The translations under genes and the position numbers were made by a program. A DNA stretch of 64,000 nt from Humulus lupulus (lineage: Eukaryota > Streptophyta > Magnoliopsida > Rosales > Cannabaceae), in NCBI RefSeq assembly GCF_963169125.1, contig NC_084801.1, forward strand, positions 114,417,061 through 114,481,060, written 5' to 3'. This document shows, piece after piece, positions 23,490 through 34,658 of the stretch (positions within the stretch are counted from its first letter, which is position 1; each line of letters opens with the position of its first letter). The notes below the pieces were generated by a model. It saw only the letters and a program-made list of their open reading frames with translations, made no database searches and was not told the origin of the DNA.

Positions 23490-26290
23490 TCAAAGCAGCA
23501 GCAATTGGAGAGGCAACCAATCATTTTTACAGAGGAAGATGCGGGCCATGTCCAGTTCCCTCACAATGATCCTCTGGTCGTAGCAGTTCTGCTCACCAAT
23601 CGGAGAGTGAGGAGGGTACTGATAGACAACGGGAGTTCGGTGAACCTCCTATTCCGGTCCACCTTAGAGAAGATGGGTTTGACTGTCGCCGAGCTGAAGG
23701 CAACCTCCATGATGTTGTATGGTTTTTCGGGAGAAGGATCAGCAGCGATAGGGACGATCGAGCTGGTGATCACCCTAGGTGAAGGATCTCAGACAGTCTC
23801 CAAACTCCTCGAGTTCGTGGTCATTGACTGCTCCGCTGCCTACAACGCCATTTTGGGACGACCTACGCTTATAGCTTTCGAGGCCGTCACGTCCATTCGC
23901 CACCTCGCGATGAAATTCCCTACTTTGATGGGAATCTGCACTATCCATGGCGATCAGCTCGCTGCCAGGGAATGCTACAGCATTTCCATGAAGGGAAAAT
24001 CTAAACCCGGGCAGCTGGCAATGGCCATTCAAGGTGAAGAGGAATCTCAGGAACCCTTGGTAGATCCTGAGATTGAAAAACCTCAAAGCGTCGAGGGGGA
24101 AAATGTCGTCTTAAGTGAGGATATTGACCCCTGAATAGGCGAGGATAGATCCGAGCTCTAGGCGATTGAGGAGCTCGAGGAAGTGAACATTGATCCGCAG
24201 AATCCATCATGGATGGTCAAGCTCGGGAAAAACCTCTGTAGCAAGAGGAAGGCGGAGCTGACCAAGTTTCTGCAAGATAACTTGGACGTGTTTGCCTGGT
24301 CCCATGAGGACATGGTGGGAATCAGCCCAAGTGTCATCATGCATACACTTCATCTGGATAAGAGTGTTCCTGCCAAGTCCCAGAAGCAAAGACGTTTAGG
24401 AACAACTTGAGCTGAAGCCCTAGAGGAAGAGGTAGCCTGGCTCAAGAAATGTGGCTTTATCTGTGAAGCCAAGTTTCCAATATGGGTTGCCAACCCCGTG
24501 CTGGTCCCGAAGCCTAACGGGAAATGGCGGACCTGCATCGACTTCTCCGACCTGAATAAAGCCTGCCCCAAGGATTGCTTTCCATTGCCCAGGATTGATC
24601 AGTTGGTAGATGCCACGACAGGGCACGAGCTCATGTCCTTTATGGACGAGTACTTAGGCTACAATCAGATCGCGATGAATCTGGCGGACCAGGAACACAC
24701 CAGCTTCATGACCCCAACTAACGTCTATTGTTACAAGGTCATGCCATTCGGTCTGAAGAACGCCGAAGCTACCTACCAAAGGCTAGTAAATAGAATGTTC
24801 GCAGACCAGATCGGAAAAAACATGGAAGTGTACGTTGATGACATGCTAGTCAAGTCAAAGACTACCGATAACCATGTTTCCGACCTGGAAGAATGTTTTA
24901 AGATACTACGGGAATATGTCATGAGGCTCAATCCACATAAATGCACTTTTGGAGTCGCGTCAGGGAAATTCCTGGGGTTCATAGTCAATACCCGAGGAAT
25001 CGAGGCAAACCCCGACAAGATCGGATCACTGCTCGAACTTCCTTCGTCCAGGTCGCGAAAAGATGTCCAAGGCCTGACAGGAAGAGTGGCAGCCCTCAAC
25101 CGGTTTATTTCCAAGTCCACCGATAAGTGTTTGCCCTTCTACAACCTGCTCCGAGGAAACAAGAAGTTTGAATGGACAGTAGAATGCGAAAGCGCATTCC
25201 TCGACCTGAAGGCACATCTGGCTGAGCCGCCTGTGCTATCCAAACCCAAAGGAGGAGAGTCCCTTTTCCTCTACCTGGCTATCACTGAGGACGCAGCTAG
25301 AGCCGTACTGGTACGAGAAGAGGATCAAGTTCAAAAGCCAGTCTACTACATCAGCAAGAGACTTCTCGGGGCTGAATCCCGATACCCGCTGATGGAGAAA
25401 TTGGCGTTCTGCCTTATCACGGCTTCGCGAAAGCTCAGGCCGTACTTCCAGTCCCACTCGATTCACGTCATGACTGATCAACCTTTAAGGCAGGTTTTGC
25501 AAAAACTTGAAGCATCGGGACGTTTGTTAAAGTGGGCCATCGAACTCAGTCAGTTCGAGATTCTGTACACTCCGCGAACTGCTATAAAAATTCAGGCCCT
25601 GATCGATTTCATGGCAGAGTGCACGGGATTCCAGGAGGATCCCGTAGAAAACTCACCCCAAATCAGCTCGCCCCAGGCTTCATGGAGGGTCTTTGTAGAT
25701 GGTTCATCCAACAAGAACGGCTCCGGAGCTAGAATCATTTTGATGTCCCCCGAGGGACATAGATTCCACTCGGCACTGAGATTCGGATTCAAAGCCTCCA
25801 ACAACAAGGCCGAATACGAAGCTTTGCTGGCAGGACTGAAGATAGCCCAGGAGTTGAAGGCGAGCTCCGTCCAGTGCTTCAGTGACTCCCAGCTCGTGGT
25901 AAACCAGGTCCTGGGCGAATATCAAGCACGGGGACCCAAGATGGCCGCCTATCTGGCGAAGGTAAAAGTTGAGCTATCCGCATTTGAGCGAGGCTCGATC
26001 GAACAGATACCTCGGGAGCAGAACGCTAACGCAGACGCTCTTGCCAAGCTCGCCACCTCTGGGGAAACGGAGACCCTAGGTCTAGTACCAGTCGAATTCT
26101 TGGGTAAACCAAGCGTAGAAGATGTCAGGATGGAGGTCGAGATGATCGATGCCAGGCCGACCTGGATGACCCCCATCCTTGAATATCTCGTCGAGGGCAA
26201 GCTACCTGAAGGACGTAACAATGCCGGCGAGTCCTGTACCAAGCTCCTAGATATACGATAGTCGATGGGGTGTTATACCGACGTGGGCAC
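23490..26290 (+). pseudogene. Protease, reverse transcriptase and dual RNase H of element D
   Basis: In order: protease with VLIDNGSSVNLLF (~23616) and YNAILGRPTL; linker with stops at 24132, 24159 and 24408; RT with VPKPNGKWRTCIDFSDLNKA, MPFGLKNAEATYQRLVNRMF and catalytic YVDDML (24831-24848); connection; a first RNase H of retroviral type whose first catalytic aspartate is not seen (YLAITEDAARAVLV); then a second, archaeal-type RNase H with FVDGSSN (~25690), [28 protein letters not shown] and ADALAKLATSG. A second RNase H is an established trait of the Tat lineage. One base is missing near 26224, which ends the frame at 26261, just before the nested LTR. Confidence 0.92.
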
Positions 26291-28196
26291 TGTTGGTTTT
26301 TATTGATCAAATCAGAGATTATGCGCAGCGGAACAACAATCAAATTGTCAGATTAATCCCATAAGATTTCTAGATCTACTTCTTCACACTCATATATATA
26401 TTGAATCAAGGACAAGAATAGAAACATTACCTCAGGTCCTTCCTTGCTGCTATCTTTTCGTATGGCTGAATCCTTGAGATCTCACACCAAGATCTTCCAA
26501 AATGTTCTCAGTCACCCAAAGAACGAGTGTGGGCTCGCTATACAAATAATAGGCAATAACTATTTATCAGATATTCTCAACACATGAGATCTGATAAAGT
26601 TTGGACCTAGGTTTTGTGAAGAACAATGACCTTTGTTTTGTCACTGATCTTTTTCTCTGAGAGAATCCTAGATATTTTTCTATCCCTGAAAACTTACGTT
26701 CTATGAAAACTGATATCCAATATTTAATCATCTCCAATATATTAAAATATTTGTTATTTTAAACAAATTCAAAATAACTGATCAGTTATCAGATTTTTGT
26801 TTAAATAATAATATTTAAATCAAATCAAAATATCTCATTATTTATTTAATATTTAAATAACTAAAATTGTGGAATCAAGAGACCAAGTCTATTTCTTATG
26901 CGTGTAGCACAGTGCATGTGCACTGTGCCACACGTGTACCACATGCATGTGCATGCATGTGATTTTTCCCAATTTTTATTATTATTTAAATACCAAAAAT
27001 CCCAAAAATAAATTAATTCAAAATTAATTATATTTTTGTTAAATCAAATAATTAATTAATTCTTAATTAATTAATTACACATAATTAAACAATAATTATG
27101 TTTGATACATAGAAAAATATTTTACTTATCACATAAGTCCTTTTTACCCATTTTTGTATTTGTCTTTGACAGTGATTGTTTGAGCCATTCTGGGGACCAT
27201 GGACCTATAACATTAAGCTCCAATAAATTGAAACTAAATAATTAAACTCTTTAATTATAATAGTTAATTTATTAATTCTGATATTACTCCACTATAAATT
27301 CAGAATTGCACTCTTTATGTTATAGATATACTTTTACAGAAATCTTTTTCTTAAGTCGTCCATTGATATAACCATCTTACAATAGTTCAACCCTCTAATT
27401 AATTATTTCATAAATTAGAATGGAAGAATTACCATTTAACCTTTCTAATTTATTTCTTATTCCTTAAGTACCATTAATTCACTAGTGAATAATTAATCTA
27501 TAATCTAATTATAGATTTGAGCTCAAAATCATTCAGTTCCAGAATTAACCCTTAAGGGAACTAATATACGATCCGTTAGGAAAGATTAGATTCCGTGTTG
27601 TTGATACATGTTCCCAGCCATCCATGATATTAAATCTCCAAAACAAAAGTCATTAGCCTCATTCTTTGAAGAGACCTTAACGAGTGAATCAAAAGATTTA
27701 ATAAACATGAACAGGAGTTCATGAACACTCAGGATTTAGGTTGATCTATAAATGATCATCTGTTATGATATGAATTACAAGTCTTTATTGTTAAATGGTT
27801 TTTGGATAAAGACTTTAATTCACATCGATCCATGTCATATATAATCATATTATATAAAGCACCTTTACCGAGATGTCTTACCACATCAATAATCCGAATC
27901 TAGATTATTTGTATCATTATGATACTCAGTAAACCGTACTTACAAGTCCAATTAAAGAATTCCATAACTTTAATTTGTCGTTGTTGACCATTTTTATTCA
28001 TTCATGTGATCTTAATTCTCTCGTACTAATACAAGACCACATCCTCAATAATGAATATGGAATTTTTCTGATATTTACAAAATTATTCAAACAATAATTT
28101 AACAATCTAAATATGACAATAATAATAAACCATTGTATTTATTTATTCACAGAAAAAACAAATGTCTTTACATGCTTTTAGGACACACTCCTAACA
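26291..28196 (-). mobile_element. Solo LTR of a Ty1/copia-like element, 1,906 bp
   Basis: It starts TGTTGG and ends CTAACA, flanked by a perfect 5-bp duplication GGCAC (26286-26290 and 28197-28201). Phrases such as GCGCAGCGGAA and GGGGACCATGG.CCTAT.A also occur, in the same order, in the LTRs of copia element I (54797-56654), so it is a relative lying in the same (minus) orientation. No internal domain is present, so it arose by LTR-LTR recombination. It splits element D between RNase H and the integrase zinc region. Confidence 0.9.
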
Positions 28197-28201
28197 GGCA
28201 C

Positions 28202-29309
28202 TCCCTAACTCTCCTCCGGTGTGTTCTTCTAGGCGAAGCAAAGGCCATCCTGTAGGAATTGGACGAAGGATTTTGCGGAGACCACACTGGGGGGGCAGAG
28301 CTTGGCCTTAAAGGTCCTGAGGCAGGGGTATTACTGGCCAACTCTGTCCAAAGTTTCGATCTCATAAGTGAAGAAGTGCGACAAGTGCCAGCGATTCGCC
28401 ACAGTTGCCCGAGCTCCTCCAGTCGAGCTGAAGATGATCTCGTCCCCATGGCCATTTGCCATTTGGGGAATAGACTTGGTTGGCACCCTCCCCACTGGAA
28501 AAGGCAGGGTCCGTTATGCCGTGGTAGCCATCGACTACTTTACGAAGTGGGCTGAGGCAAAACCTTTGGCAACAATAACGTCCAAAAAAGTGCTTGACTT
28601 CGTGGTTAAGAGCATTATCTGCCGGTTCGGCCTGCCTAAGAAGATCGTTTCTGACAACGGCACTCAGTTCGACAGCGACCTGTTCACCGAGTTTTGTGAA
28701 AGATACGGAATCGTAAAAAGTTTCTCCTCCGTGGCCTATCCTTAGGCTAATGGCCAGGTCGAAGCTGTCAACAAGACCCTAAAGGCGAGCCTCAAGAAGA
28801 GATTAGACGAAGCAAAGGGGGTCTGGCCAGAACAGCTCCCCCAGGTCCTATGGGCATACCGGACCTCGCATCGGACTCCTACGGGTCATACTCCCTTTTC
28901 CCTAACCTTTGGGAGTGAGGCAGTCCTCCCCGTGGAAATTAAGGTGCTTTCGCATAGAGTCCAGTCTTACGACCAAGATCGAAACCACGAGCTCCTGTGC
29001 AATTCCCTCGATCTAGTTGATGAAAGGCGAGAGGATTCGCAACTCCAGCTCACCCATTATCAGTAGAAAATCACTCGCTACTTCAACACCAAAGTCAAAA
29101 AACGCGCCTTTAGCGTTGGCGACTTGGTCCTAAGGAGAGTTTTCCTGGCCGGGAAAAAGCCCGAAGATGGAGTTTTGGGACCAAGCTGGGAAGGACCATA
29201 CCAGGTCATCGAAATCATTAAGGTGGGAACTTATAAGTTAGCTCAACTTGATGGAGGGGCGGTCCTGCGGACTTGGAACGCCATCCACTTAAAGAAATAT
29301 TATCAATGA
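28202..29309 (+). pseudogene. Integrase of element D (broken)
   Basis: After the solo LTR the reading resumes with GHSLTLLRCVLLGEAKAIL, a TAG, then the zinc region DEGFCGDHTGG and KKCDKCQRF. The core follows: IDYFTKW (~28529), SDNGTQFDS (~28655), then a stop at 28743 exactly at the CAG codon of PQANGQVEAVNK, with the catalytic Glu ~15 bases later. The C-terminal part (SFSLTFGSEAVLP...) reaches another CAG-to-TAG stop near 29065. The final piece (GPSWEGPYQVIEI...TWNAIHLKKYYQ) ends at 29309. Catalytic residues are present but the frame is not open. Confidence 0.9.
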
Positions 29310-29394
29310 TTGACTTGTAAGGCTTGGAAGGCCATTTTTTATGTATGAATGAGAATCAGCTTTTTATACATGTTTGCAAGTGTAATCTAAAGTA

Positions 29395-29990
29395 ACCAAT
29401 CCTGGATATAACCAGGTCATAAAACTTAGAAGTTGATTTAAATCTATTGATCGTTGTTCTTCTTAAAGAGCTCGAGATATGGATAAAAGTTAACACGAAC
29501 TAAGTTTTCAAACTAAGTTCCTGGTCCTAACCGGGTTATAAAACTTAGAAGTTAATTTAAATCTATTGATCGTTGTTCTTCTTAAAGAGCTCGAGATATG
29601 GATAAAAGTTAACACGAACTAAGTTTTCAAATTAAGTTCCTGGTCCTAACCGGGTCATAAAACTTAGAAGTTAATTTAAATCTATTGATCGTTGTTCTTC
29701 TTAAAGAGCTCGAGATATGGATAAAAGTTAACACGAACTAAGTTTTCAAATTAAGTTCCTGGTCCTAACCGGGTCATAAAACTTAGAAGTTGATTTAAAT
29801 CTATTGATCGTTGTTCTTCCTAGAGAGCTCGAGATATGGATAAAAGTTAGCAAGAACTAAGTTTTCAAATTAAGTTCCTGGTCCTAACTGGGTCATAAAA
29901 CTTAGAAGTTGATTTAAATCTATCGATCGTTGTTCTTCCTAAAGAGCTCGAGATATGGTTAAAAGTTAACGCGAACTAAGCTTTTCAAAA
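29395..29990 (+). repeat. 119-bp tandem repeat array of element D, five copies
   Basis: TCGTTGTTCTTC recurs at 29451, 29570, 29689, 29808 and 29927, exactly 119 bp apart. Each unit has a CCTGG-N6-ACC(A/G)GG dyad, AAAACTTAGAAGTT and GAGCTCGAGATATGG. The array is the reverse complement match of the one in element A. The internal purine tract seen in A and C is missing here through a ~35-bp deletion at about 29394. Confidence 0.92.
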
Positions 29991-30139
29991 AAAAAAAAAG
30001 TTGTAACCAAAATGCGTAAAGGCAAGAAAGAGGATCAATTAAAAGCGTTAAATCAAATTGTCTCGAGGTGAAAGCACCTCATGCAAAGGTTACATAAAAA
30101 GTATTTAAAAATATTGAAGGGCACAAGAGAAGAAACGCC

Positions 30140-32752
30140 CTAAGCTCCGCCACGTGGCCCCTTGGAGGTCGGCGTCTCGCCTTGCTCAGCTGCGCCAGAA
30201 CCATCCCCGGTCTTCGAGGGCGCTTCTTTAACAAGGCGAGCTTGGAACTTCACCAGCAAGCGCTCCCAGAGGCTCGCTGACATGAAGGAGAAGTCTGCAT
30301 CTGGATTGTAGACCCAGCAATGGTAGAACAGATCTTCCATGGACTTTTCCGAAGTTGTCCGCTCGGCCTCTAGGGCAGCCTGGGCGACCTGGACCTCAGT
30401 CTTCGCGACATCTAGGTCTGTCCGCGAGGTGGCGAGAGAGGCCTCGAGCTCTTGGACCTTCGAGCGGGTTTTTTCCAACTCGACCTGTGAGGCCGCCAAG
30501 GCATCCTTAGCCGCCTGCAGGGTGGTCTAGTGCTCGCTCCTCATGTCCTCGAGCTGAGTTTTAGTCCTAACGATGCTCCGGTGAAGGGCAACGACACTCT
30601 GCGAAGTTGAAAAGACAATTGCCTTAGAAAAAAAAAAGGGAAGGAAAAGCAGAGCAAAGTGTAATGATAAAAACCACAAAAAAGTAAGTCAGCTTACCGT
30701 CATGGCCATGCCCAATGAAGACTCCATCACGCCCACCGGGCTCAGTGTCTCGATGGCCCGGAGCTCCTTCTCGGTGATCCTGTATATGTGGCTGATGGCG
30801 TAGTTCGCCGACTCATACACCGTTCCCCGGAAGGCCTCGGCGATCTTCTCCAGGTCCTGGGGATTGATTGGGATGCGTACATCGGAGGGTACAACTGCCG
30901 AAGCCCCGAGCTCCATTCCTGCGTCACGGGCGGCGGCTGGAGCTCGCGGAGGGGGTGGAGGCATGTTGTTTCCCCCTACAGCAGGAAGAATCGCTCCTGC
31001 GACCTGGGCAGCCGGGGTTTGCTCCTTCTCCTTTGCCGGAGACTTGGTGGGGACCCCAGCGGCGTTCTTGGACGTCCGGAGCCTTTTCATTTTTGGCCCA
31101 GCTGAGGGGTTCTCCCCGAAGACCGCACCTCGCAGGTTCTCCTCAGGCTGAGACATTTCTTCTGTCAAAACAAAAACATGGTTATTACGAGTTAGCAACC
31201 ATACAGATACAAAAGCAAAGGGGTGAAGATAAAAAGTATATGAATACTAAGGGAATCCTACCCCCCGAGCTCGAAGAAGAATCTAAGTCGATTACTTCCC
31301 GAACTGTCGCAGGTTCTGACTCCGAGGCTGACTAAGGCTAGATTCCTCTACGTATTGCCTAAGCCCCGGAGCTACGGCACCCCTCCGGAGTGATGGACAT
31401 GTCTGAAGGTTAATCCCATACTCCTCGAATAGGATCGACCTAAAGGCTAGGGTATTATCCACTACTACGGTACCCCTAGGCCAGCTATCTTGGTAGTCCA
31501 GCACAAGCCGGTCGACACAATGGAGCAGGGTGGTATTCAGGGCCGGATCACTTCGGTGATGATGGACAAGCTGCCTAGGATTGAACCTAGCCAGCCGGGG
31601 GTCTGCTTTGGCCCTATCTAGACTCCTAAACATGTAAGGGTTACCTTGGCCAGAAGGACCCGCAGTTGCTCCAGATTAGATCCTCTCCTCGCCCGTCCTC
31701 TGGGCGACTCCAAGGCCCGCTTCCTATTCCTCACGATGGGAACTTCATCACCCTCGTCCTCCTCATCTTCATCTCCCACGACCTCCTCCACGATGATGGG
31801 TCTGGTGTCGTGAGCTGGGGGAAGCCCACGGGGCCTCCTGAGGTTTAAAGTCTGATTTGGGAAAATCATCTTGCAGGCTATCATCGTCTCGTCTATTACG
31901 TGCACGCGATAATCTTTCTCGCTGGGGGGCAAGCCCGCCAGCGTCTTGTATTGGGCCCCGAGGGTCACAGATTTCTCTGTCCTCGCGAAGATGGCTGCAG
32001 AATTAGTCTAAGTCAGAAAGGGGTACGGGAGGAGCTAAAACGACACTTAACTTACGAGCTAAGGATGAAAAACACTTACGAGGACGATTGAAGTAGTGGA
32101 GCTCGCAGTTCCTGAACCCCGTCGACATGAAGAATTGATCCTTGAAGTCGTTGGGGTGGTTGGGCAGCTCGATGACCGCAGCCATATTGGGGAATCAGGT
32201 TAAGTAGTAAAACCTGTCGCCTCGCCCCCGCTAATCCGGGCTGGCCTTAAGGCAGAAAAAGTATAAAATGTCCGCTGGAGTGGGGACCTCCCACTCGTGC
32301 TTCAAAAATAAATATCTCAACCCCGCCAACAACCGATAAGAGTTGGGGGGGAGCTGAAATGGTGCCAACCTCACATAATTGAGGAAGTCCGCGAAATACT
32401 GGTCTAGCGGGAGGAATGCCCCCGCCTTGAAATGCTCGCCGCTCCAGGCCGCGAATACCTCATCGAGCGGCGCGCAGCTCCGCTCGCCTTCCGCGGGAGG
32501 TCGGGCCACCACAGATGTTCTCCCCAGGGCGATGTTGTGGGAGAGAAAGATTTTGTTGATCTTCGCCTGGTCGGTGACCTTTGAGACAATCCTCTCCGCC
32601 TCAAAGAAGGAATCGAGGGCGACCTCGACCTCCTGCTCCATCGCCAGCCCAAAGTTGGGGATTGGGGAGTCCGGCCTCACCGCCTTTCCTTTGTCCTGCT
32701 ATGAGGCCGAGCTGCTGACGGTCTTCTTGGGAACGTTCCTTTTCGGTGCCAT
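30140..32752 (-). pseudogene. Antisense four-exon gene of element D (Transposase_28-like domain)
   Basis: Proposed exons, minus strand: 32752-32080, 31994-31262, 31161-30698, 30598-30140. Exon 1 (MAPKRNVPKK start) has FLPLDQYFADFLNYVRLAPFQ and LPPNSYRLLAGLRYLFLKHE, typical of the Pfam 'putative gypsy type transposon' (Transposase_28) family. Intron 1 has GTAAGTG and TTCTGCAG, intron 2 GTAGGA and TTTTGACAG, intron 3 GTAAGC and ACTTCGCAG; joins are in phase (1, 1, 0). Exon 2 holds an acidic patch and a VIDLDSSSSSG tail, exon 3 a Pro-rich stretch and a FRGTVYESANYAISHIYRITEKELRAIE-like block (29 residues), exon 4 a coiled coil. Stops (exons 1 and 4) and frameshifts near 31660 and 31330 break this copy. 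Function unknown. Confidence 0.8.
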
Positions 32753-33742
32753 CTGGTCGCCTAGCGAACAAAAGAAAACATTTCAGAAAAGGCAACCCAA
32801 GCATGAAGGAAAAGCAAAGTGTTATTTGCACGAGCTGAGGTAAGCCTAGCTCGTGGAGAGTGGGACCACGCAGTTCAATGAACACGCGTCTGCGCTCCCA
32901 AAAAATCCCCGATTACTCGGAATTCGTGTGTCAGGAGGGTCAGGATAGAATTTTCCTTGGGGGGAAAGTTTCAGTAGGCAAAAATTGCAAAACCACCTGT
33001 GAAGCGTGTTCCCTAAGCTACCCGGTTTTGCACCCAAAAGTTCCAAAACTCCTACCCAGAAATTTTCCCTAGAAAAAACATCCTGTAAACCATACTCTTA
33101 AGTTATTTCCTACAGCAAAAATACCCTAACCTAAAAAGGCTTTCACCCTCCATATCCACAAAACCCAGTAAACCCTTGCATGCGGCTACAGTAAAATATT
33201 TACCTAAGCTACAGTGAAATATATTTTCAAAACACACATGGTCAGGAAACTTATAGTGTTTGGCTGGGAGGTGGGTGAAGGTATCGCCTAGGTGAAAGCT
33301 TCGTCAGGGTATTGGCTTCCAAAGCTTTGAATAAATCCTTACGTCTGAGCTTCTTGAACGCTGAGTGTAGCAGTCACGGAGAAGAGGGTTTTTTTTCTTC
33401 TGAGATGAAGAGAGAAGAAGGAGAGAAGTTCTGAGAAATTTCAAATGAAAGGGTGGCCCATGCGTAGGGTGGCCGCCCCTTTTTATATATACGTGAAGGG
33501 TCACGTGTAGAGGGCCGTTGGATGGCCCTGGTGAGGGATCCGAGGCCCTCCACTCGAAATACGAAACGACGGTTAGGCATAGGCTAGGCCATTAAATGCG
33601 GTTCTCGTAAGACGTACCGTCACCAACCACGATGTTCCACGTATCAGGTGCCTGCGTAAGAGGTGGAATGTGAAGAGTTCATGGGGAAGCCTAAAAGCCC
33701 CTACTTTGGTCTTATACGACGTGGTATACCACGAGCAGGGGC
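32753..33742 (-). promoter_or_regulatory. Promoter/leader region of the D antisense gene
   Basis: No coding sequence of its own. On the minus strand ACGTATATATAAAA (33494-33481) is a TATA box 732 bp upstream of the antisense ATG and ~265 bp inside the 3' LTR border; a CACGTG G-box lies ~8 bp upstream of it. Element E has ACGTATAAAAAAGG in the same place (38124-38111). This suggests the antisense gene has its own promoter. Transcription itself is inference. Confidence 0.6.
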
Positions 33743-33754
33743 TTGGGGGGCAGA
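33743..33754 (+). promoter_or_regulatory. Polypurine tract of element D
   Basis: TTGGGGGGCAGA lies directly before the 3' LTR TGTACG start. It is the plus-strand primer site. Confidence 0.85.
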
Positions 33755-34512
33755 TGTACGCCCTGATTTTCCCACGGGCTGATTAGCAAGCTGAGCTGCG
33801 GCCTAATCATGATTATCTTGTGGACATCCCCAAGACCGGAGCTTCCGTCATAAGGTCGTACCTCCTTAGCTCGAGGAAACCCAAGGGTTCGCCAAGATTT
33901 CCCAAGACTTGAGCTTGGACTCTGAAGGCCGAAGGTCGAGTTAAGTATCCAGCTCATGGTACGAGCTGAATATGGAAGCTATGACCCTTTGTAAAGTCAA
34001 CACACGCAAGGTAAACGTGCATATATTAGACATAACGTGTCTGATATGCCCCTGACTTCTCGGACACGCAGCAGGAACGTGCGTATTCAGACACCCACGA
34101 CTGGGTTGGGCCGTGCGGCCCATTATCTCCTTACCTATCGATTTGACCACACTTATGTGTCAGGTTTAGGAATTAATCATGAATGTCACAGAGTTGATAT
34201 GATAGGTAAGAAGGTCACGGGATGACCTTCTTACCAACTCCCAGGTGCCTTTTCCTATAAATATGGAGACCCTGGGAGTTGATGGGGGTTGGATTATCTC
34301 TTGTAAGAAATATCCTGTAATCATATTCCCAGAATAAAGCAATAATATTGACTAGTGGAGTAGAAGGATTTTAACCTTTGAACCACTTAAAAACCATGTC
34401 TTGAATCACCTTTCCATTTCCTAAGATCGTATATCTGTTTCGGTTCACTATTAGCACTAATCCCTTTCTCTTCCTTTCTTAAATTACCTGTTGGCGAAGA
34501 ACCGCGTCAACA
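33755..34512 (+). repeat. 3' LTR of element D
   Basis: 758 bp, TGTACGCCC to CGCGTCAACA, with an intact CTATAAAT box at 34255-34262. The duplication TCTAG follows. It shows 24 differences from the 5' LTR by my count. Confidence 0.95.
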
Positions 34513-34658
34513 TCTAGAAAAGCATAAACATGAGAGACAATCAAGGAAAAGACAAATAGATAAAAAGGCAGACATATGAATTAAAAGAAAATTGTTTCAA
34601 GGAAAAATAACCTCAAACTAGGCAAAATGGTGAATGTTTACAAAAAAGAAAAAGAAAA

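Larger units (their letters stand above)
20255..34512 (+). mobile_element. Element D: structurally complete Tat/Retand-like Ty3/gypsy (14.3 kb with nested solo LTR)
   Basis: LTRs at 20255-21012 and 33755-34512 (758 bp each) are flanked by a perfect 5-bp duplication TCTAG (20250-20254 and 34513-34517). Order: LTR, PBS, gag, protease, RT, RNase H, second archaeal-type RNase H, integrase, five 119-bp repeats, antisense four-exon gene, polypurine tract, LTR. I count 24 differences between the two LTRs (20 transitions, 4 transversions), about 3.2%. A 1,906-bp solo copia LTR is inserted just upstream of the integrase zinc region. Stops and a frameshift make gag-pol inactive. Confidence 0.95.
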
